Below, one piece after another: positions 58,487 to 64,000 of a DNA stretch of 64,000 bases. This DNA comes from Streptomyces qinglanensis. GTDB lineage: Bacteria > Actinomycetota > Actinomycetes > Streptomycetales > Streptomycetaceae. The first letter of the stretch is position 1; every line of letters starts with the position of its first letter. The position numbers and the translations under genes were made by a program. Under the pieces are notes generated by a model. It saw only the letters and a program-made list of their open reading frames with translations. It had not been told where the DNA came from and ran no database searches. The DNA lies in assembly GCF_900111245.1 (NCBI RefSeq), contig NZ_FOGO01000004.1:312496-376495 (forward strand), read 5' to 3'.

Positions 58487-59677
58487 GTGAGGCGCATGAC
58501 TGCACGGCCCGCGAACGCGCACCAGGCGCGGCTGCTCCGCCTGCTGCGTGACGGCGGCCCGCGCTCCCGCGCCGAACTCGGGGACCGGGTCGACCTGTCC
58601 CGCTCCAAGCTGGCCGTCGAGGTGGACCGGCTGCTGGAGACGGGGCTGGTCGTCGCGGACGGCCTCGCCGCCTCCCGGGGCGGGCGCCGCTCGCACAACA
58701 TCCGGCTGGCGCCCGGCCTCCGCTTCCTCGGGGTCGACATCGGCGCCACCTCCGTCGACGTCGCGGTCACCAACCCGGAACTGGAGATCCTGGGCCACCT
58801 CAACCAGCCCATGGACGTCCGCGAAGGCCCCGTCGCGGTCTTCGACCAGGTGCTGGCGATGGTGGCCAAGCTCCGCGACAGCGGGGTCGCCGACGGATTC
58901 GACGGCGCGGGCATCGGGGTTCCCGGGCCCGTCCGATTCCCGGAGGGCACACCGGTCGCACCGCCGATCATGCCCGGCTGGGACGGCTTCCCCGTCCGGG
59001 AGGCGCTCAGCCAGGAACTGGGCTGCCCGGTGATGGTCGACAACGACGTGAACCTGATGGCGACCGGCGAGATGCAGGCCGGGGTCGCGCGTTCGGTGCG
59101 GGACTTCTTCTGCGTCAAGATCGGCACCGGGATCGGCTGCGGAGTGGTCGTCGGAGGTGAGGTGCACCGCGGAACCACCGGCAGCGCAGGCGACATCGGC
59201 CACATCCAGGTCGAACCCGACGGCCGCCAGTGCGCCTGCGGCAACCGCGGCTGCCTGGAGGCGTACTTCGGCGGCGCCGCCCTCGCCCGGGACGCGGAGG
59301 AGGCCGCCCGGGAGGGCCGGTCGCCCGAACTGGCCCGGCTGCTGGCGGAGAAGGGGCGGCTGGACGCGGCCGACATCGCCACCGCCGCCTCCGCTGGGGA
59401 CGGCACCTCGCTCGACCTCATCCGGGACGGCGGCGCCCGGGTGGGCCAGGTCATCGCGAGCCTGGTCAGCTTCTTCAACCCCGGCCTGGTGGTCATCGGG
59501 GGCGGTGTCACCGGGCTCGGCCACACCCTGCTGGCCAGCATCCGCACCCAGGTCTACCGCCAGTCGCTGCCGCTGGCGACCGGCAACCTCCCCATCGTCC
59601 TGGGCGAACTGGGGCAGGTCGCAGGGGTGACGGGCGCCGCCCGGCTCACCAGCGACCACCTGTTCTCGCCCGCGTAG
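58487..59677 (+). CDS. ROK-family transcriptional repressor
   Basis: A 396-residue ROK regulator. The N-terminal winged helix (residues about 10-60, HQARLLRLLRDGGPRSRAEL ... LSRSKLAVEVDRLLETGLV) precedes a sugar-kinase-like domain: FLGVDIGATSVDVAV (ATP-binding type), GIGVPGPV, and the zinc motif CACGNRGCLEAY near 245. GTG 58487 follows GGAGGGG; an ATG at 58496 is a close alternative. It lies directly before the ABC importer on the same strand, and by family should repress it until a sugar ligand binds. Confidence 0.92.
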   Translation: MRRMTARPANAHQARLLRLLRDGGPRSRAELGDRVDLSRSKLAVEVDRLLETGLVVADGLAASRGGRRSHNIRLAPGLRFLGVDIGATSVDVAVTNPELEILGHLNQPMDVREGPVAVFDQVLAMVAKLRDSGVADGFDGAGIGVPGPVRFPEGTPVAPPIMPGWDGFPVREALSQELGCPVMVDNDVNLMATGEMQAGVARSVRDFFCVKIGTGIGCGVVVGGEVHRGTTGSAGDIGHIQVEPDGRQCACGNRGCLEAYFGGAALARDAEEAAREGRSPELARLLAEKGRLDAADIATAASAGDGTSLDLIRDGGARVGQVIASLVSFFNPGLVVIGGGVTGLGHTLLASIRTQVYRQSLPLATGNLPIVLGELGQVAGVTGAARLTSDHLFSPA

Positions 59678-59870
59678 CCCCTGGTCCCGGCGCCCCCGGA
59701 CACCGCACACACCGCACCGCACCGCACGCACGCACCACCTCCCCGGTCCCCGGCCGGCGAAGTGCCCCGGCTCGTACGACGCACAGCGCAGCGCACCGCA
59801 CCAGCAACTGATCGACGGCACCGCTCCCGCACGGCGAACTCCCGTACGACCCCTGGGACGGAGGTCCTGC

Positions 59871-61373
59871 ATGCCCCTGTTGACTATGTCCGGAATCACC
59901 AAATCGTTCCCCGGTGTCCGTGCGCTGGACGGTGTCGACCTCGATGTCGAGGAAGGCGAGGTGCACTGCCTGCTCGGCCAGAACGGCGCGGGCAAGTCCA
60001 CCCTCATCAAGGTGCTCGCGGGCGCCCACCAGCCCGACGGCGGTGAGATCGCCTGGCGCGGCGAGCGGGTCCGGCTGCCCACCCCGGTCTCCGCGATGCG
60101 GCTGGGCATCGCCACCATCTACCAGGAACTCGACCTGGTGGAGCACGTGTCGGTGGCGGAGAACGTCTTCCTCGGCCACGAGATCGCCACCCGCGGCCTG
60201 GTCCGCCCGCGTGCGGCGCGGGCTCGGACGGCGGAACTGCTGGCCCGGCTCGGGCACCCCGAGATCGACCCGGCCGCGCTCGTGGGCTCCCTCTCCGCCG
60301 CCGGAGCGCAGATCGTGTCCATGGCCCGGGCCCTCTCGCACGACGTACGGCTGATCGTGATGGACGAGCCGTCCGCGGCGCTCGACCCCGACGAGGTCGA
60401 CAACCTCTTCCGGATCGTCGGCGACCTGACGGCCGACGGCGTCGCCGTCGTCTACATCTCCCACCGGCTGGAGGAGATCCGCCGGATCGGGGACCGGGTC
60501 TCCGTCCTCAAGGACGGCCGGGTCGCCGCCCGCGACCTGCCGGCCCGCAGCACACCCACCGACGAACTGGTCGCCAGGATGACGGGCCGGGACGCACGGC
60601 AGGTCTTCCCGCGCCGCTCGGCGCAGGACGCGCCCCGCGCCGAGCCGGTACTGGTCGCCGAAGGGCTGGCGCGGGCAGGCGAGTTCGAGCCGCTCGACCT
60701 GGAACTGCGGCCCGGCGAGATCGTGGGGCTGGCCGGGCTGGTGGGCTCCGGCCGCTCGGAGCTGCTGGAGACGCTCTACGGCGCACGCCGCCCCACCGCG
60801 GGACGCGTCCTGGTGGACGGCAGGCCGCTGCGTCCGGGCAGCATCCCCGCCGCCGTACGTGCCGGGCTGGGACTGGCGCCCGAGGAGCGCAAGTCCCAGG
60901 CGCTGCTGATGCTGGAGTCGGTCACCCGCAACGTCTCCGTCTCCTCGCTGCCCCGCTTCTCCCGCGGCGGCTGGCTGGACCGGGCCCGGGAGCGCGCCGA
61001 GGCCCGCAGCCGCACCCGCGAGCTGGCGCTCAGCCCCGACGACCCCGAACGGCCGGTGCGCACCTTCTCCGGCGGCAACCAGCAGAAGGCGGTGCTGGCC
61101 CGCTGGCTGCTGCGCGGCTGCCGGGTGCTGCTGCTGGACGAGCCGACCCGCGGCGTCGACGTCGGCGCCCGCGCCGAGTTGTACGCCGTCATCCGGCGGC
61201 TCGCCGACTCCGGGGTGTGCGTACTGCTCGTCTCCAGCGAGCTGCCCGAGGTCCTCGGCCTCGCCGACCGGGTGCTGGTGCTGCGCGAGGGCCGGGTGGT
61301 GCATGCGGCCCCCTCGCACGAACTGGACGAGCACCGGGTGCTCGACCTCGTGATGGAAAGCACCCCGGAATGA
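59871..61373 (+). CDS. Sugar ABC transporter ATP-binding protein (RbsA/XylG type)
   Basis: A 500-residue double-ATPase of the CUT2 monosaccharide importer class. The first half has Walker A GQNGAGKST (36-44), Walker B LIVMDEPSAALD, and a C-loop SLSAAGAQIVSMARAL in which the usual S-x-G-x-Q is altered. The second half has the degenerate Walker A GLVGSGRSEL, a good C-loop FSGGNQQKAVLARWL, and LLLDEPTRGVDVGAR. One functional and one degenerate nucleotide site is normal for CUT2, where the second Walker A is usually degenerate. It powers uptake together with the next two genes. Confidence 0.93.
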   Translation: MPLLTMSGITKSFPGVRALDGVDLDVEEGEVHCLLGQNGAGKSTLIKVLAGAHQPDGGEIAWRGERVRLPTPVSAMRLGIATIYQELDLVEHVSVAENVFLGHEIATRGLVRPRAARARTAELLARLGHPEIDPAALVGSLSAAGAQIVSMARALSHDVRLIVMDEPSAALDPDEVDNLFRIVGDLTADGVAVVYISHRLEEIRRIGDRVSVLKDGRVAARDLPARSTPTDELVARMTGRDARQVFPRRSAQDAPRAEPVLVAEGLARAGEFEPLDLELRPGEIVGLAGLVGSGRSELLETLYGARRPTAGRVLVDGRPLRPGSIPAAVRAGLGLAPEERKSQALLMLESVTRNVSVSSLPRFSRGGWLDRARERAEARSRTRELALSPDDPERPVRTFSGGNQQKAVLARWLLRGCRVLLLDEPTRGVDVGARAELYAVIRRLADSGVCVLLVSSELPEVLGLADRVLVLREGRVVHAAPSHELDEHRVLDLVMESTPE

Positions 61374-61500
61374 GCGGCGCCCCCGCACCTCCCGGCCCCT
61401 GCCGGGGTGCGACAGCGGGCCGCGCGGCCGCGCCCGCCCTCCGGCGGGCGGCGCCCGCGCATCCACCCACCGGCCTCCGTCCCCTCAGAGGTGACCCGTC

Positions 61501-62511
61501 ATGAACTCACCAGCAACCGCGACCAGTGAGCCCGGTGCGCCCGCACCCCCGGCGGACCGGCCACCCGCCGTCCGCCGCCTCCCGCTCGACGTGCGCCATC
61601 TCTCGCTCATCGGGGTGCTGGCCGCGCTCGCCGTCGTCGGGGCGATCACCAAACCCGACGAGTTCCTGGCGGCCGAGAACCTCCGCCTCGTCCTCACCCA
61701 GGCGTCCGTCATCGGCGTCGTCACCGTCGGCGTCACCTTTGTGATCATCGGAGGTGGCATCGACCTGTCGGTGGGCGCCGTCGTCGCGCTCGCCTCGGTG
61801 TGGGCGACGACGCTGGCCACCCAGGACTTCGGCCTCGGCGGGATGCTGCTGTGCAGCGTGCTGGTCGGCGTCGGCTGCGGACTCGTCAACGGGCTGCTGG
61901 TCGCCTACGGGCCGATGGTGCCCTTCATCGCCACCCTCGCCATGCTCGCCTCGGCCCGGGGACTGGCGCTGCAGATCAGCGACGGCAGGACGCAGGTCGT
62001 CACCGTCGACGCCGTGCTCGACCTGGGCGTCAAGGACTCCTATGTGCTGGGCGTCCCGCCCATCGTGCTGGTGTTCGCGCTCGTCTGCGTGCTCGGCTGG
62101 CTGCTGCTCAACCGCACCACCTTCGGACGCCGCACGGTGGCGGTCGGCGGCAACCCCGAAGCCTCCCGGCTGGCCGGCATCGCCGTGCGACGGCAGCGGC
62201 TGCTGCTCTACCTGCTCTCCGGACTGTGCTGCGGGATCGCCGCGTTCATGCTCGTCATCCTCACCGGCTCGGGCCAGAACACCAACGGCAACCTGTACGA
62301 ACTCGACGCCATCGCAGCCGCGATCATCGGCGGCACGCTGCTCAGCGGCGGTCGCGGCACGATCCTCGGCTCGGTGCTCGGCGTCCTGGTCTTCACCACC
62401 ATCACCAACCTGTTCGCCCTCAACAACCTCCAGACGGACATCCAGCAGATCGCCAAGGGCGCGATCATCGTCGCGGCCGTCCTGGTCCAGAAGGGTCGTT
62501 CCACACCATGA
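61501..62511 (+). CDS. Sugar ABC transporter permease (RbsC type)
   Basis: A 336-residue membrane permease of the CUT2/branched-chain type, about eight to ten helices. The characteristic segments are IIGGGIDLSVGAVVAL (near 80) and LYELDAIAAAIIGGTLLSGGRGTILG (near 260), the latter forming the ATPase-coupling loop. A 30-residue Pro/Ala-rich polar N-terminus precedes the first helix. It ends in ATGA overlapping the binding-protein start by 4 bases. A GAGGTGA site precedes ATG 61501. Confidence 0.93.
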   Translation: MNSPATATSEPGAPAPPADRPPAVRRLPLDVRHLSLIGVLAALAVVGAITKPDEFLAAENLRLVLTQASVIGVVTVGVTFVIIGGGIDLSVGAVVALASVWATTLATQDFGLGGMLLCSVLVGVGCGLVNGLLVAYGPMVPFIATLAMLASARGLALQISDGRTQVVTVDAVLDLGVKDSYVLGVPPIVLVFALVCVLGWLLLNRTTFGRRTVAVGGNPEASRLAGIAVRRQRLLLYLLSGLCCGIAAFMLVILTGSGQNTNGNLYELDAIAAAIIGGTLLSGGRGTILGSVLGVLVFTTITNLFALNNLQTDIQQIAKGAIIVAAVLVQKGRSTP

Positions 62512-63593
62512 ACATCAGACCGAGCACCCCCGACACCCCACCCGAGTCCCGCCTCCCGGCCACCAGCCGCCGCAGCATGCTCTTCGGTACCGCGGCAGCC
62601 GGAGCGGCCCTCCTCGCCACCGGCTGCACCAGCAACGAGAACAACGACGACGCGGACACGGACTCGGCGGGCGCCGAGGTCGCCGACGACAAGCCCGGCA
62701 AGAAGGTCACCATCGGCTTCGCCGGTCCGCAGGCCGACCACGGCTGGCTCAACGCCATCACCACCCAGGCGAAGAAGCGCGCCGGGAAGTACCAGGACGT
62801 CACCCTGGAGGCCACCGAGGGCTCCAACGACAACGCCACCCAGGTGGGCCAGGTCGAGACGCTCATCAACAAGAAGGTCGACGTGCTCGTCGTGCTCCCC
62901 GCCGACGGCAAGGCCCTCACCCAGGTCGGCCTCAAGGCCATGCGGGCCGGCATCCCCGTGGTCAACCTCGACCGGGTCTTCTCCTCGCAGCAGGCGTACC
63001 GCTGCTGGATCGGCGGCGACAACTACGGCATGGGCCTCAACGCCGGGCACTACATCGGCGAACAGCTCAAGGACAAGAAGAGCGCCAAGGTCGTGGAACT
63101 CGCCGGGATCGACAACCTGGAGCTGACCCGGCAGCGCACCAAGGGGTTCGACGACGCGCTCGAGAACTACCCGAACGTCAAGAAGGTCGCCCGGCAGGCC
63201 GCCGAGTTCACCGTCGAGTCCGGGCAGCAGAAGATGTCCGAGCTCCTCCAGGCCCAGCGCAGCTTCGACGCCCTGTGGAACCACGACGACGACCAGGGCG
63301 TGGGCGCCGAACGCGCCATCAAGCAGGCGGGCAGGGACGAGTTCTTCATGGTCGGCGGCGCCGGGTCCAAGCGCGTGATGCAGGCCATCAAGGACGGTGA
63401 CAGCGTCATCAAGGCCACCGTCCTCTACCCGCCCACCATGGCCGCCTCCGCCATCGACCTGGCCCGCGCCCTCGGCCAGGGCAAGGGCATCGCGGGCATG
63501 GCCGAGTACGAGATCCCCGCCCAGGTCACGCTCTACTCCGCGGTGGTGACCGAGAAGAACGTCGAGGAGTACCTCCCGATCGGCTTCACCTGA
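62508..63593 (+). CDS. Sugar ABC transporter substrate-binding lipoprotein
   Basis: A 361-residue periplasmic-binding-protein type I. The N-terminus has a twin-arginine-like pair (SRRSMLFG) followed by a lipobox LLATGC, so Cys about residue 40 is lipidated after export. The mature protein begins with the linker NNDDADTDSAGA. Domain strands KVTIGFAGPQADHGWLNAI and KVDVLVVLPADGKALTQ, with hinge ...FMVGGAGSKRVMQAIK, are as in RbsB/XylF. The ligand cannot be told from sequence alone; the neighbouring dehydrogenase suggests a sugar or an inositol-like polyol. Confidence 0.92.
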   Translation: MNIRPSTPDTPPESRLPATSRRSMLFGTAAAGAALLATGCTSNENNDDADTDSAGAEVADDKPGKKVTIGFAGPQADHGWLNAITTQAKKRAGKYQDVTLEATEGSNDNATQVGQVETLINKKVDVLVVLPADGKALTQVGLKAMRAGIPVVNLDRVFSSQQAYRCWIGGDNYGMGLNAGHYIGEQLKDKKSAKVVELAGIDNLELTRQRTKGFDDALENYPNVKKVARQAAEFTVESGQQKMSELLQAQRSFDALWNHDDDQGVGAERAIKQAGRDEFFMVGGAGSKRVMQAIKDGDSVIKATVLYPPTMAASAIDLARALGQGKGIAGMAEYEIPAQVTLYSAVVTEKNVEEYLPIGFT

Positions 63594-63717
63594 CAGCCCG
63601 GGCCGGCGGCCCCGTTCGCCGGGACCGCCCGCCGCACCGTCCGGACCGCTGACGCAGATCCGGGGGCACCTTCCGGCCCGGGGCCGGAGCAGGAGTCCCT
63701 CAAGAGGGAGGACCTCG

Positions 63718-64000
63718 ATGCCGTACGACAGCACCGCGCCCGCCGCCGCGCCGCCCCTGGGCGTGGGCATGGTCGGCTACGCCTTCATGGGCCAGGCGCA
63801 CTCGCAGGGCTGGCGCACCGTGGGGCGGGTCTTCGACCTGCCGCTGCGGCCCGCGCTGGCCGCCGTGTGCGGGCGGGACCCGGCGGCCGTGCGCACGGCC
63901 GCCGAGCGGCTGGGCTGGGCCGCCGCCGAGACCGACTGGCGGGCGCTGATCGCCCGCCCGGACGTCCAGCTCGTCGACATCTGCACACCCGGCGACAGCC
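63718..64000 (+). CDS. Gfo/Idh/MocA-family oxidoreductase, N-terminal part
   Basis: The gene runs off the window; 94 residues are visible. The NAD(P) Rossmann start is VGMVGYAFMGQAHSQGW near residue 16, with ALAAVCGRDPAAVRTAAERLGW as the second strand and helix and VDICTPGDS as the fourth strand leading to the cofactor site. A GAGGGAGG ribosome site precedes ATG 63718. Following the sugar importer, it probably oxidises the imported sugar or polyol (as inositol or glucose dehydrogenases do). Confidence 0.88.
   Translation, partial: MPYDSTAPAAAPPLGVGMVGYAFMGQAHSQGWRTVGRVFDLPLRPALAAVCGRDPAAVRTAAERLGWAAAETDWRALIARPDVQLVDICTPGDS

Overview
The window is very GC-rich, with strong C/G at wobble positions, GTG and TTG starts, short 4-base gene overlaps and a gene set (fused 3-hydroxybutyryl-CoA dehydrogenase, compact ccr-meaA operon, ROK repressor with a sugar ABC operon, Sfp-type phosphopantetheinyl transferase) typical of a streptomycete chromosome. 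No rRNA, tRNA, CRISPR array, insertion sequence or prophage was recognised. Nearly all of it is ordinary chromosomal coding sequence; the unusual material is in damaged, fused or repeat-bearing genes.

Layout. 1-2.3 kb: the end of a phytoene-desaturase-like flavoprotein, then glycerate kinase. 2.25-3.0 kb: a repeat-rich stretch with no gene. 3.0-4.6 kb: pssA and psd, making phosphatidylethanolamine. 4.8-11 kb: five tightly packed minus-strand genes of the ethylmalonyl-CoA pathway (ccr, meaA, a malyl-CoA lyase type enzyme, a MaoC hydratase, an acyl-CoA dehydrogenase), closed by a nested terminator hairpin. 11.3-15.7 kb: an APC amino-acid permease, a TetR regulator and a tandem 3-hydroxyacyl-CoA dehydrogenase whose first half lacks two active-site residues. 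16-24 kb: HEAT-repeat protein, acetyltransferase, Rid protein, SPL/Rv2578c-type radical SAM protein with an SOS-box-like site upstream, SRPBCC protein, a drug-efflux MFS protein fused to three Ig-like modules, and a lone PAS-like protein. 24.1-29 kb: an M55-M20-S9 peptidase operon with a DinB-fold gene.

29.1-32.7 kb is a zone of gene decay: an APH(6)-type phosphotransferase missing its catalytic core, an MFS gene with a frameshift and a divergent AraC gene with an internal stop, with an intact phosphopantetheinyl transferase between them. 33-37 kb: DUF5107/TPR protein, VOC protein, methyltransferase, CBS protein. 37.8-45.7 kb looks lipid- or envelope-related: a lysine-free aminotransferase-fold protein, a NAPE-PLD-like hydrolase, a DedA protein, a second metallo-beta-lactamase-fold hydrolase, a holin-like membrane protein fused to an alkaline-phosphatase-fold domain, and a fatty-acid desaturase. 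45.9-51.9 kb: a TrmB/LuxR hybrid regulator, a secreted subtilisin whose C-terminal module has foreign-looking codon usage, an MFS and beta-propeller pair, a kinase fragment and a YrhK protein. 51.9-58.3 kb: XRE regulator, pterin dehydratase, aldo/keto reductase, long-chain acyl-CoA ligase, a bile-acid-symporter-family transporter and FdhD. 58.5 kb to the end: a ROK repressor followed by an ABC sugar importer (ATPase, permease, binding protein) and the start of a Gfo/Idh/MocA dehydrogenase.

How the genes work together. The ethylmalonyl-CoA genes turn acetyl-CoA into glyoxylate, methylmalonyl-CoA and succinyl-CoA precursors and also make ethylmalonyl-CoA, a polyketide extender; the dehydrogenase upstream would supply the C4 entry step. 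The 3' operon is a self-contained sugar or polyol uptake and oxidation unit under its own repressor. No clearly new multi-gene system is demonstrated. The best candidates for new biology are the lysine-free aminotransferase-fold protein with its metallo-hydrolase partner, the holin-phosphatase fusion, and the subtilisin module of different base composition.
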